This document shows, piece after piece, positions 13,980 to 21,535 of a DNA stretch of 41,415 nucleotides; the stretch's first letter is position 1; every line of letters begins with the position of its first letter. Below the pieces are notes generated by a model. It saw only the letters and a list, made by a program, of their open reading frames with translations, ran no database searches and was not told the DNA's origin. This stretch comes from a virus. Both the position numbers and the translations under genes were made by a program. The stretch lies in the IMG/VR virus record IMGVR_UViG_3300019124_000015, positions 1-41,415 of that record; one strand, written 5' to 3'.

Positions 13980-16403
13980 ATGACCTCGAAACTGACCGCC
14001 CGTGCCAACATCGAAGCCCAGCTTGAGCTGGAAGCCCACTCCGTCCGCCTGGGCGTGGAGAAGTACCGCGCCATCCTGGCCGAGGACGGCAACGCCAGCC
14101 TGCCGCCGGGCCAGCAGCTCCTGAAGGCCGCGATGCTGCCGATGGTGGAGGCCCTGCGGGGCTGGCTGGAGGAGACCCGCAACGGGCTCGCCAGCCGCAA
14201 TGCCGGCGTCTTCTACTTCCTCGACGGCCTCGACCCCGAGGCGGTCGCCTTCATCACCGCCCAGTCCTGCCTGTCCCGGCTGCACGAGGAGCCCCGGGTG
14301 GTGAACTGCGCGCTGCTCATCACCGAGCGCCTGGAGGAGACCATCAACCTCGACGCCATCGCCCAGGCCAACCCGAAGCTGGCCGACAAGATCAGCAAGC
14401 GAGTCGCCGCCATGAGCTACGACCGGAACCGCATCGCCTTCATCCGCAAGGGGGCGGAGCTGGTCGATGTGAAGGTCATCAAGTGGGACGAGTCCGCCAA
14501 GGTGCGGGTGGGCTCCCTGCTGATCGAGATGTTCGCCCAGGCCACCGGCCTCATCGCCATCGAGTCCGAGCAGCTCGGCGCGCGGCGGGAGGTCATGCGT
14601 ATCCGGCCCACCGAGAGCTGCCGCCGCTGGCTGGAGCAGTCGCACGCCCGCTGCGAGCTGCTGTCGCCCGTCCGGCTGCCGATGGTCTGCATGCCCCGGC
14701 ACTGGACCAACCCGTTCAACGGCGGCTACCTGACCAAGGAGCTGCGCCAGCCCCTCGTCAAGACCCGCAACAAGGGCTACCTGTCCACGCTGAAGGACTG
14801 GGACATGCCGTGGGTCTACGCCGCCGTGAACGCGCTCCAGGACACCCAGTGGGCCGTCAACGAGCGGGTCTACGAGGTGGTGCGCGAGCTGTGGGAAGGC
14901 AGCCGCGTCGAGGCCGGACTGCCCAGCCGCGACGACCTCCCGCTGCCGGCCAAGTCCTGGGGTCCCGACGACCAGCCGGACCCGGCGGTGCTGAAGGCGT
15001 GGAAGGTCGAGGCCGCGAAGGTCTACGAGAAGAACCAGCGCCTCGTGTCGAAGCGCGTCCAGGTCATCCAGAAGCTCAACGTCTGCGAGGAGATGATGGC
15101 TCGGGGCAACCGGTTCCACTACGTCTACAACCTGGACTGGCGTGGCCGCATGTACCCGGTCGCCAGCGCGCTCTCCCCGCAGGGCGACGATGTGAGCAAG
15201 GGACTCCTGCGCTTCGGTGAGGGCCACCGCCTGGGCGACGACGGGGCCTACTGGCTCGCCATCCACGGGGCCAACAGCTTCGGCGTCGACAAGGTCTCCT
15301 TCGAGGAGCGCATCGCCTGGGTGCAGGCGAACGAGGAGCGCATTCTTGAAGCGGCCAATGCTTCCACTACCGGAAGCATGTGGTGGGCCGAGGCGGACAG
15401 CCCGTTCGTGTTCCTGGCCTTCTGCTTCGAGTACGCCGCGCTCCAGCGGTGGGTCGACGAGGGCAACGCCCAGGAGGACTTCGTGTCCCACCTGCCGGTG
15501 GCCTTCGACGGTGCCTGCAACGGGCTCCAGAACTTCAGCGCGATGCTGCGCGACCCGGTGGGTGGCCGTGCCACGGGCCTCGTCCCCGACGAGAAGCCGG
15601 CGGACATCTACACCCAGGTCGCCCAGGCTGCCCAGGCCATCATCGACCGGGACGCGGCTGCCGGCCACCCGGTGGCCCACCGCTGGGTCGGCCGCATGAC
15701 CCGCAAGCTGGCGAAGCGCAACACCATGACGGTGCCCTACGGGGTGACCCGGCGTGGCATGCGCGACCAGCTCTACGCCGAGCTGACGGACAGCGAGGGG
15801 CACGAGCGCATCGAGGACGCCGAGTACCTGGCTGCGGTGAACTTCGAGGCCATCGGCAACGTGGTCGTGGCGGCTCGCCGCGCGATGGACTGGCTGCGCG
15901 AGGCCGCGAAGGTGGCCGCGAGCAACGACCTCCCCGTGCGGTGGACCACCCCGGCCGGCTTCCTGGCCGTGCAGGACTACCGCACCGAGGTCGGCCAGGA
16001 GCTGGACTTCATGGTGCTGGGCCGGCGCTACCGCCTGATGGTGCAGCGGGACGGCGACAAGCTGAACTCGCGCAAGCAGGCGCTGGGCATCAGCCCGAAC
16101 TTCGTCCACAGCCTGGACGCGGCTCACCTGATGCGGACCATCCTGTTCTGCGCCCAGGACGGCATGACCTCGTTCGCCATGATCCACGACAGCTACGGCT
16201 GCCACGCCGGCCTCGCCACTCGGATGCGGGACAACCTCCGCGCCGCGTTCGTCGAGCAGTACACGCCGAACGTGCTGGAGAAGTTCCGCAACGAGCTGGC
16301 CGAGCAGCTCCCCGAGAAGCTGCGGGACGAGCTGCCACCGCTGCCCGAGATGGGCGACCTGGACCTGGAGGCCGTCAAAGGCTCGGAGTATTTCTTCGCC
16401 TGA
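13980..16403 (+). CDS. Single-subunit DNA-directed RNA polymerase (T7 gp1-like)
   Basis: Protein of 807 aa (T7: 883). Hallmarks in order: NLDWRGRMYP (Asp386), motif A with catalytic Asp510 in VAFDGACNGLQNFSAMLRDPVGG, motif B Arg575-x3-Lys579-RNTMTVPYG, SLDAAHLMRT, and motif C HDSYG with catalytic Asp737. The C-terminus ends YFFA, like the FAFA foot of T7 polymerase. It transcribes the middle and late genes from its own promoters. A promoter copy lies just upstream, and two follow at 16441 and 16492. An operator-like palindrome is embedded in frame (15358-15379, coding NASTTGS). ATG 13980 follows TGGAG. Confidence 0.98.
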   Translation: MTSKLTARANIEAQLELEAHSVRLGVEKYRAILAEDGNASLPPGQQLLKAAMLPMVEALRGWLEETRNGLASRNAGVFYFLDGLDPEAVAFITAQSCLSRLHEEPRVVNCALLITERLEETINLDAIAQANPKLADKISKRVAAMSYDRNRIAFIRKGAELVDVKVIKWDESAKVRVGSLLIEMFAQATGLIAIESEQLGARREVMRIRPTESCRRWLEQSHARCELLSPVRLPMVCMPRHWTNPFNGGYLTKELRQPLVKTRNKGYLSTLKDWDMPWVYAAVNALQDTQWAVNERVYEVVRELWEGSRVEAGLPSRDDLPLPAKSWGPDDQPDPAVLKAWKVEAAKVYEKNQRLVSKRVQVIQKLNVCEEMMARGNRFHYVYNLDWRGRMYPVASALSPQGDDVSKGLLRFGEGHRLGDDGAYWLAIHGANSFGVDKVSFEERIAWVQANEERILEAANASTTGSMWWAEADSPFVFLAFCFEYAALQRWVDEGNAQEDFVSHLPVAFDGACNGLQNFSAMLRDPVGGRATGLVPDEKPADIYTQVAQAAQAIIDRDAAAGHPVAHRWVGRMTRKLAKRNTMTVPYGVTRRGMRDQLYAELTDSEGHERIEDAEYLAAVNFEAIGNVVVAARRAMDWLREAAKVAASNDLPVRWTTPAGFLAVQDYRTEVGQELDFMVLGRRYRLMVQRDGDKLNSRKQALGISPNFVHSLDAAHLMRTILFCAQDGMTSFAMIHDSYGCHAGLATRMRDNLRAAFVEQYTPNVLEKFRNELAEQLPEKLRDELPPLPEMGDLDLEAVKGSEYFFA
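15358..15379 (+). promoter_or_regulatory. Operator-like palindrome O4 inside the RNA polymerase gene
   Basis: Arms ATGCTTCC and GGAAGCAT around ACTACC, differing from the 13818 copy at one base. It falls in frame in a variable-looking NASTTGS segment, so the protein can tolerate it. An intragenic site could act as a roadblock or looping partner. Confidence 0.55.
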
Positions 16404-16406
16404 CGT

Positions 16407-16420
16407 TTCCACTCCCGGAA
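16407..16420 (+). promoter_or_regulatory. Operator-like site O5 after the RNA polymerase gene
   Basis: TTCC-ACTCCC-GGAA, starting 4 bases after the RNA polymerase stop and 21 bases before phage promoter P2. Outer arms are less complete than in the 13818 and 15358 copies. Confidence 0.55.
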
Positions 16421-16440
16421 GGTTTCCGGGTCTGCAAGGT

Positions 16441-16460
16441 CTAAACCCCGAGCCTCGCTC
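16441..16460 (+). promoter_or_regulatory. Phage RNA polymerase promoter candidate P2
   Basis: Exact 20-base copy of CTAAACCCCGAGCCTCGCTC, followed by TGCTCC. First of a tandem pair, 51 bases apart, ahead of the 16548 gene and SSB. Confidence 0.72.
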
Positions 16461-16491
16461 TGCTCCGAAACGGGCGGGCGGGGCTCGCGGC

Positions 16492-16511
16492 CTAAACCCC
16501 GAGCCTCGCTC
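16492..16511 (+). promoter_or_regulatory. Phage RNA polymerase promoter candidate P3
   Basis: Exact 20-base copy of the motif, second of the tandem pair, 37 bases before ATG 16548. The duplication suggests high expression of the SSB-endonuclease-amidase set. Confidence 0.72.
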
Positions 16512-16547
16512 TGCACTCACGCCGAGCCTTCCACCAACCCACCAACC

Positions 16548-16814
16548 ATGAACCGCGACCAGTTCAACTCCACGACCTCGCACCGCACGCTGGAGGACGC
16601 CTTCCTCCTGCTCGACCGAGTGCAGGAGCTGCCGCCCCATCGGCGGGTCCTGGCAGTCGTCCTGTTGTTCCGCCTGCTGCAGCAACGCCTGGGCCTCGAT
16701 GTGTCCGAGCTGCTGAACAAGGCCGACCGCATCGCGTACGACGCTGACTACCGGTACTTCCCGCACATCAGCGTCGTACGCGCCTACATCGACAACGAAA
16801 TCGCCAACCGCTGA
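16548..16814 (+). CDS. Unknown small protein after RNA polymerase
   Basis: Protein of 88 aa, mostly helical: RTLEDAFLLLDRVQELPPHRRVLAVVLLFRLLQQRLGLDVSELLNKADRIAYDADYRYFPHISVVRAYIDNEIANR. No cysteine and no full membrane segment. Located where T7 has genes 1.5 to 2, directly ahead of SSB and behind two promoter copies. Not recognised, but the clean reading and 7-base gap to SSB argue for a real gene. Confidence 0.75.
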   Translation: MNRDQFNSTTSHRTLEDAFLLLDRVQELPPHRRVLAVVLLFRLLQQRLGLDVSELLNKADRIAYDADYRYFPHISVVRAYIDNEIANR

Positions 16815-16821
16815 CACCGCC

Positions 16822-17517
16822 ATGAGCGACAAGAAGAAGTTCACTCGCGTCACCACGCCCCCGGGCATCGCCCGCTACCCGAAGCTGAACACGCCGGACA
16901 CGAAGTACAAGAAGGACGGCGAGTACAGCACCAAGCTGGTCCTCCCCGGTGACGAGGCCCAGCCCATCATCGACCAGTACGAGGCCGAGCTGGCCGAGTT
17001 CTTCGAGGCCGAGAAGCAGGCCCTGCTGGAGCAGGCCGAGAAGGAGCCGAAGAACAAGGGCAAGCTGCTCGCCAAGGCGAAGGGCCTGAAGCTCTGCGCC
17101 GACCGTCCCTTCAAGGCCGAAGTGGACGAGGAGACCGGCGAGGAGACCGGCAACTGGGTCTTCAACTTCAAGATGCCGGCCCGCATCGCCCGCGAGGGCA
17201 AGCCGGACCTCGTGCTGAAGCCCGACTTCTTCGATGCCGGCGGCAAGAAGCTGTCGAACCCGCCCGAAATCTGGGGCGGCTCGAAGATCAAGGTCGCTGC
17301 CGACTTCCGTCCGTTCAACACGCAGATCGGCGTGGGCATCAGCCTCCGCCTGTGCGCGGTGCAGATCATCGAGCTGCGCCAGGGCGGCAGCCGCGATGCC
17401 TCCGACTACGGCTTCGGTGCCGAGGAAGGCTACAGCGCCGAGGACGAGGAGGACACCACCTCGACCACCAGCGCCGGTTCCGATGCGTCGGACGCGGACG
17501 ACAACAAGGACTTCTAA
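16822..17517 (+). CDS. Single-stranded DNA-binding protein (T7 gp2.5-like)
   Basis: Protein of 231 aa, same length class as T7 gp2.5 (232). An OB-fold core begins VTTPPGIARYPKLNTPDTKY, with EYSTKLVLP and later VKVAADFRPF-like strands, and a central helical insert. The C-terminus is strongly acidic and ends KDF, the aromatic-terminated tail with which gp2.5 docks on DNA polymerase and primase-helicase. The acidic tail region also encodes, in another frame, the start of endonuclease I. Confidence 0.92.
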   Translation: MSDKKKFTRVTTPPGIARYPKLNTPDTKYKKDGEYSTKLVLPGDEAQPIIDQYEAELAEFFEAEKQALLEQAEKEPKNKGKLLAKAKGLKLCADRPFKAEVDEETGEETGNWVFNFKMPARIAREGKPDLVLKPDFFDAGGKKLSNPPEIWGGSKIKVAADFRPFNTQIGVGISLRLCAVQIIELRQGGSRDASDYGFGAEEGYSAEDEEDTTSTTSAGSDASDADDNKDF

Positions 17518-17908
17518 GTCCCGCGTTGGTCTCGTAAAGGGGTTCCGCTCGGGCCTGGAGGAGCAGATCGCTGCCCAGCTCCAGGCTGCCGGGGTGGATC
17601 CCCGCTTCGAGGCCATCAAGATCGAGTACGAGGAGCCGGCGACCAAGCACAAGTACACGCCGGACTTCCCCGTGCGGCCCAACCTCGTCATCGAGACCAA
17701 GGGCCGCTTCCTGCCCGAGGACAGGAAGAAGCACCTCCTCCTGAAGGCGCAGCGCCCAGACATCGAGGTGCGCTTCGTCTTCTCGCGCGCATCCGCTCCC
17801 CTCTACAAGGGGTCCCCAACAACGTACGCCGAGTGGTGCGACAAGCACGGCTTCAAGTGGGCCGAGAAGCGCATCCCGCAGGCGTGGCTCAACGAACTCA
17901 CGCAATGA
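17483..17908 (+). CDS. Endonuclease I, Holliday junction resolvase (T7 gp3-like)
   Basis: Protein of 141 aa (T7: 149). FRSGLEEQ (Glu26), KIEYEE (Glu48), YTPDF (Asp61) and ETKGR (Glu71, Lys73) form the PD-(D/E)XK-type active site of T7 endonuclease I, followed by RKKHLLLKAQ, LYKGSPTTYAEWCDKHGFKWA close to the T7 protein. It cuts branched DNA and degrades host DNA. The only ATG in frame that keeps the whole fold is 17483, which overlaps the SSB gene by 35 bases and yields an Arg/Thr-rich leader (RRTRTTTRTSKSR); a non-standard later start cannot be excluded. Confidence 0.92.
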   Translation: MRRTRTTTRTSKSRVGLVKGFRSGLEEQIAAQLQAAGVDPRFEAIKIEYEEPATKHKYTPDFPVRPNLVIETKGRFLPEDRKKHLLLKAQRPDIEVRFVFSRASAPLYKGSPTTYAEWCDKHGFKWAEKRIPQAWLNELTQ

Positions 17909-18156
17909 AGAACTCCATCATCAAGAACGACGAAGGCAAGGCCATCGGCATCGAGCTGGTCAGCGACCGTGGCGTCCGTGTGGTCCTGAAGGACGGCGCG
18001 GACATCGGCACCGCCCACATCAGCATCGACCCGCCGGGTGAGATGACCGCCGTCGAACTGCTCCAGCTCTCCGTGATGCTGGCCATGGTCGCCAAGATGC
18101 AGCACATGAAGGCGACCGCCGCTGCCGGCGCGCTGGAAGCAGCCATCACGGCGTGA
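17905..18156 (+). CDS. Unknown small protein between endonuclease I and amidase
   Basis: Protein of 83 aa, ATG overlapping the endonuclease stop (ATGA). Beta-rich N-terminal half (IGIELVSDRGVRVVLKDGADIGTAHISI), then a helix rich in Met and Ala (VELLQLSVMLAMVAKMQHMKATAAAG). Not recognised. Coupled at both ends within the replication-lysis operon. Confidence 0.7.
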   Translation: MKNSIIKNDEGKAIGIELVSDRGVRVVLKDGADIGTAHISIDPPGEMTAVELLQLSVMLAMVAKMQHMKATAAAGALEAAITA

Positions 18157-18596
18157 CCATCAAGGCCCTGCGACCCCAGGATGTGAAGTTCCTGGCGGTC
18201 CACTGCTCCGCCACCAGCGCGAAGCAGGACATCGGCCTGAAGGAAATCGACCGCTGGCACCGCGACCGAGGCTTCATCAAGGTCGGCTACCACTTCATCG
18301 TCCGCCGTGACGGCACGCTCGAAGTGGGCCGACCGCTGACCGAGCGTGGTGCCCACGTGGAAGACCACAACCACGAGTCCGTCGGCATCTGCATGGTCGG
18401 CGGCGTCAACGAGAAGGGCAAGCCCGAGAACAACTTCACCCAGGCGCAGTTCAACACGCTGCTGACCCTGTTGTTCTCGCTGAAGAAGACGTACCCGACT
18501 GCGGTCGTCCAGGGCCACCGGGACTTCCCCGGCGTGGCGAAGGCATGCCCCTCGTTCGATGTGAAGTCGTGGTGGGCCAGTAAGGCCACCGTCTAA
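18153..18596 (+). CDS. N-acetylmuramoyl-L-alanine amidase (T7 lysozyme, gp3.5-like)
   Basis: Protein of 147 aa from a GTG overlapping the upstream TGA. It has the zinc ligands His17 (FLAVHCSAT), His122 (QGHRDF) and Cys132 (KACPSFD), catalytic Tyr46 (VGYHFIV) and Lys130, matching the T7 amidase layout. It cleaves the amide between MurNAc and L-Ala at lysis. In T7 it also binds RNA polymerase and damps transcription; the conserved short N-terminus would allow that, but the sequence does not prove it. Its TAA stop is inside promoter motif P4. Confidence 0.95.
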   Translation: MTIKALRPQDVKFLAVHCSATSAKQDIGLKEIDRWHRDRGFIKVGYHFIVRRDGTLEVGRPLTERGAHVEDHNHESVGICMVGGVNEKGKPENNFTQAQFNTLLTLLFSLKKTYPTAVVQGHRDFPGVAKACPSFDVKSWWASKATV

Positions 18597-18612
18597 ACCC
18601 CGAGCCTCGCTC
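18593..18612 (+). promoter_or_regulatory. Phage RNA polymerase promoter candidate P4, overlapping the amidase stop
   Basis: Exact 20-base motif; bases 18594-18596 are the amidase stop TAA. Its downstream end is only 6 bases from the terminator-like hairpin at 18619. Confidence 0.7.
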
Positions 18613-18618
18613 TTTCCC

Positions 18619-18657
18619 GACCCTCGCGGCGCAAGCCCCGGGGGTCTTCGTCTTTCT
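18619..18657 (+). terminator. Terminator-like hairpin just after P4
   Basis: GACCC (18619-18623) pairs with GGGTC (18642-18646). The inner GGC-GCAA-GCC (18628-18637) is identical to that of the terminator at 1881. It is followed by TTCGTCTTTCT. It would stop transcripts from the amidase side and could attenuate P4. Confidence 0.55.
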
Positions 18658-18676
18658 GGAACCCATCGAACCTGCC

Positions 18677-19081
18677 ATGAACACCCTCAACACCAACCGC
18701 ACCCAGATCGAGACCATCCGTCAGCACCTCCTCCAGGGCAAGTCCATCACGCCGGCCACCGCCATGCTGGTGTACGGCATCAGCCGCCTCTCGTCCGTCA
18801 TCGAGCGGCTGCGGAACCGTGGCATGGACATCGTCACCGTGATGAAGCGGGACGAGATGGGTCGCCAGTACAGCGAGTACAAGCTCGCCCCCGAGCTGAA
18901 GCGCGGCTGCTCCGTGGTCGTGAAGCGCGGCCACGGCATCGGCCTGCCGAAGTGGGTCCGCCGCTCGAAGGCTGCCCGCGTGGTGGGCCTGTACCAGGAC
19001 GTTGCCCACGTGGAGTTCGTGCGCGGCACGCGCATCGAGGTCCACCCGCTGAACGTGAAGGAGCTGGCCTGTGTCGCGTGA
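18677..19081 (+). CDS. Winged helix-turn-helix-like protein
   Basis: Protein of 134 aa. Residues 8-52 (TQIETIRQHLLQGKSITPATAMLVYGISRLSSVIERLRNRGMDIVTVM) look like a small winged helix of the kind found next to phage primase genes: a helix, ITPATAMLVYGI, then a recognition helix SSVIERLRNRG. The rest is basic with beta strands (CSVVVKRGHGIGLPKW). It may regulate transcription or replication. The next gene starts with GTG 11 bases before its end. Confidence 0.72.
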   Translation: MNTLNTNRTQIETIRQHLLQGKSITPATAMLVYGISRLSSVIERLRNRGMDIVTVMKRDEMGRQYSEYKLAPELKRGCSVVVKRGHGIGLPKWVRRSKAARVVGLYQDVAHVEFVRGTRIEVHPLNVKELACVA

Positions 19082-19268
19082 CGTCATCGAGTACGCCAGC
19101 GCGATGCAGCAGGCGTTCGTCGACGCCGCTGCCAAGGCCGGCAAGGGCCGCACGTTCCAGCGCGTGGCCCGCGTGGCGAACCGCCAGCGCCTGAAGCGCG
19201 AGCCCGCCTGGGGCACCCACCTGAAGTACCGCACCGCGCAGAAGCTGAAGCGCGAAGGAGTCATCTGA
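19071..19268 (+). CDS. Small basic protein
   Basis: Protein of 65 aa from GTG 19071, very rich in Lys and Arg (KAGKGRTFQRVARVANRQRLKREPAWGTHLKYRTAQKLKREG). Not recognised; the charge suggests nucleic acid or ribosome association. Its stop overlaps the next ATG (TGATG), consistent with translation. Confidence 0.62.
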   Translation: MSRDVIEYASAMQQAFVDAAAKAGKGRTFQRVARVANRQRLKREPAWGTHLKYRTAQKLKREGVI

Positions 19269-19636
19269 TGAACCTCGACCTCACGAAGCCGCTGCAGACC
19301 CGCGATGGGCGTCAGGTCCGCATCCTCTGCGTCGACCGCGCCGCGCCCAAGTGCATTGTGGGCCTGCTCGTCAACGATGTGCGCCAGCAGGGCGAGCACC
19401 AGCGACTACTCACGTGGTATCGGAGCGGTGCCCATTCGCCACGCTACCAGTCGCCGCTGGACCTCGTGAACACCCCGCAGGAGGTGGTGACGTATTCCAA
19501 CGTGTACGCGCTGCTGCCCCCGCAGGAGTGCGACAGCAAGGAGGAAGCGGACGCCATCGCGTTCCCCTCGCGCATCGCCTGCGTGCGGCTCACGAAGCTG
19601 GACGGCGCGCTCATCAAGCAGGAGGTCGTCGCCTGA
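19268..19636 (+). CDS. Unknown protein upstream of primase-helicase
   Basis: Protein of 122 aa coupled to the previous stop. The N-terminal half is beta-like (TRDGRQVRILCVDRAAPKCIVGLLVNDV), a type of small domain repeated in many phages, followed by a TYSNVYALLPPQ strand and an acidic helix. No function assigned. It ends one base before the primase-helicase GTG. Confidence 0.7.
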   Translation: MNLDLTKPLQTRDGRQVRILCVDRAAPKCIVGLLVNDVRQQGEHQRLLTWYRSGAHSPRYQSPLDLVNTPQEVVTYSNVYALLPPQECDSKEEADAIAFPSRIACVRLTKLDGALIKQEVVA

Positions 19637-19637
19637 A

Positions 19638-21302
19638 GTGAACGACGAGTCCCACTACCTGCACAAGGAGCCCTGTCCGAAGTGCGGTAGCCGGGACAAC
19701 TTGGCCCGCTACTCGGACGGCCACGCCTTCTGCTTCGGCTGCCGCCACTACGAGCCTCCCACGGAGGACGGCGGCGTTCCCTCAACCCCCACCGCAAGGA
19801 GCCCCCGCGTGAGCGACTTCACGCCCATCCCTGGCGAGGTCCAGGCGCTGCCGAAGCGCGGCATCAACGAGGAGACCTGTCGGTTCTTCGGCTACACGGT
19901 CGGCAAGGACCCGAAGCATGACCGCTGGGTCCAGCTTGCCCCGTACTTCGATGCCGATGGCCGGCTGGTCGCGCAGAAGTGGCGCTCCGCCGACAAGCAG
20001 TTCGGCGTGGTGGGCAACCTGAAGGCCGCGCTGCCGCTCTTCGGCCAGCACCTCTGGCGCGACGGCGGCAAGAAGGTGGTCATCACCGAGGGCGAGCTGG
20101 ACGCCATGTCCGTGTCCCAGGTGCAGGGCAACAAGTGGCCCGTGGTGTCCGTCCCCAACGGCGCGCAGGGCGCGAAGAAGGCGCTCGCCGCTGCCCTGGA
20201 GTGGCTCGAACGGTTCGACGAGGTCATCCTCATGTTCGACCAGGACGAGCCCGGGCGCGATGCCGTGGCCGAGTGCGCCCCGCTGTTCTCGCCGGGGAAG
20301 TGCAAGGTCGCGAAGCTGCCGCTGAAGGACGCCAACGAGATGCTCAAGGCGGGCCGCGCCAGCGAGCTGATCGACGCCATCTGGGGCGCGAAGCCCTACC
20401 GGCCGGACGGCATCCGCAGCATCGAGGAGCTGGCCGAGGAGGCGGAGAAGGACATCCCCATGGGGCGTCCCTGGTTCCTGCCGCGCCTCACCCAGGCCAC
20501 CTTCGGGCGGCGGGACGGCGAGCTGTACGCCTTCGGCGCAGGCACCGGGGTCGGCAAGACCGACCTGTTCACGCAGTCCATCGCGTTCGATGTGATGGAG
20601 CTGGGCGTGCCCACCGGGGTCCTGTACCTGGAGCAGCCGCCGGTCGAGACCGTGCGCCGCATCGCCGGCAAGACGGTGGGCAAGCTGCTGCACCTCCCGG
20701 GCAAGTCGTCCGTCGAGGAGCGCCGCGAGGCCATCGGCAAGCTGGCCGCACGCGGGCTGCTGCACCTCTACGACCACTTCGGCTCGGTGTCCTGGGACAC
20801 GGTGAAGGCCAAGGTCCGCTACATGGCGGTCAGCCTGGGCTGCCGGCACATCTACCTCGACCACCTCACCGCCCTCGTGGCGCACGAGGAGGACGAGCGC
20901 AAGGCCCTCGACGCGCTGATGGCGGAGCTGGCCGCGCTGGCGCTGGAGCTGAAGGTGTCGCTGCACTTCATCTCGCACCTGACCCGCCCCGAGGGCAAGC
21001 CCCATGAGGAAGGCGGCCGCGTGATGATCCGGCACTTCCGTGGCTCCAACGCCATCGGCATGTGGTCCCACTTCATGTTCGGCCTGGAGCGCAACCAGCA
21101 GGCCGAGGAAGAGGACGAGCGGCGCATGTCCATCCTGCGCTGCCTGAAGGACCGCAACACCGGGCAGGCCACCGGCCTCTGCATCCCGCTCCTGTACGAC
21201 CCCGAGACCGGTCTCATCTCCGAGGCCGAAGGCGGGACCGTGTCGTTCGACAGCCCGTTCCCGCCGGCCACCGCTGGCGAGACAGCCAACCAGGACTTCT
21301 GA
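19638..21302 (+). CDS. Primase-helicase (T7 gp4-like)
   Basis: Protein of 554 aa (T7 gp4A: 566). The zinc-binding domain has Cys13, Cys16, Cys32 and Cys35 (CPKCG...CFGCR). A TOPRIM primase core carries VVITEGELDAMSV, with FDQDEPGRDA as the acidic pair. The RecA-type helicase domain has Walker A GAGTGVGKT (about 300-308), YLDHLTALV as Walker B, and a later RHFRGSNAIGMWSHFMFGLERNQ motif. The C-terminus ends NQDF, like the T7 tail that touches DNA polymerase. A strong in-frame internal start lies at 19809. Confidence 0.96.
   Translation: MNDESHYLHKEPCPKCGSRDNLARYSDGHAFCFGCRHYEPPTEDGGVPSTPTARSPRVSDFTPIPGEVQALPKRGINEETCRFFGYTVGKDPKHDRWVQLAPYFDADGRLVAQKWRSADKQFGVVGNLKAALPLFGQHLWRDGGKKVVITEGELDAMSVSQVQGNKWPVVSVPNGAQGAKKALAAALEWLERFDEVILMFDQDEPGRDAVAECAPLFSPGKCKVAKLPLKDANEMLKAGRASELIDAIWGAKPYRPDGIRSIEELAEEAEKDIPMGRPWFLPRLTQATFGRRDGELYAFGAGTGVGKTDLFTQSIAFDVMELGVPTGVLYLEQPPVETVRRIAGKTVGKLLHLPGKSSVEERREAIGKLAARGLLHLYDHFGSVSWDTVKAKVRYMAVSLGCRHIYLDHLTALVAHEEDERKALDALMAELAALALELKVSLHFISHLTRPEGKPHEEGGRVMIRHFRGSNAIGMWSHFMFGLERNQQAEEEDERRMSILRCLKDRNTGQATGLCIPLLYDPETGLISEAEGGTVSFDSPFPPATAGETANQDF
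19796..19811 (+). promoter_or_regulatory. Internal ribosome site and GTG start for a short helicase form
   Basis: AAGGAG (19796-19801), 7 bases, then GTG 19809 in frame with the primase-helicase (codon 58). It would give a 497-residue protein without the zinc domain, the counterpart of T7 gp4B, which starts at codon 64 of gp4A. Confidence 0.72.
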
Positions 21303-21535
21303 TGGCACGCACCTTCCAGACCACCCCCGAGAACCTCTGCAACCTGCTCGTGCAGGGCATCGAGGCCGAGTTCAAGGCGGAGCTGCATCGGCGCTTCACG
21401 GCGCTGGCGCAGCCCCTCATCGAGCAGGCCGCGAAGTCCGCAGCGGAGAGCATCGCCGCCCGCGTGATGTCGTACTACCGCATCGAGAAGGACCGCCACG
21501 AGGTCATCGTCCAGTTCAACGACAACACCCTATGA
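21302..21535 (+). CDS. Unknown small helical protein
   Basis: Protein of 77 aa, ATG one base inside the primase-helicase stop (TGATG). Nearly all helix: PENLCNLLVQGIEAEFKAELHRRFTALAQPLIEQAAKSAAESIAARVMSYYRI, ending with a short strand VIVQFND. Not recognised; the coupling supports a real gene. Confidence 0.68.
   Translation: MARTFQTTPENLCNLLVQGIEAEFKAELHRRFTALAQPLIEQAAKSAAESIAARVMSYYRIEKDRHEVIVQFNDNTL

Noticed and set aside
13584-16868. Minus-strand open frame of 1094 codons opposite RNA polymerase
   Set aside because: It is an antisense shadow of the polymerase gene and its leader, caused by high GC and lack of stops. The plus strand carries all polymerase motifs.
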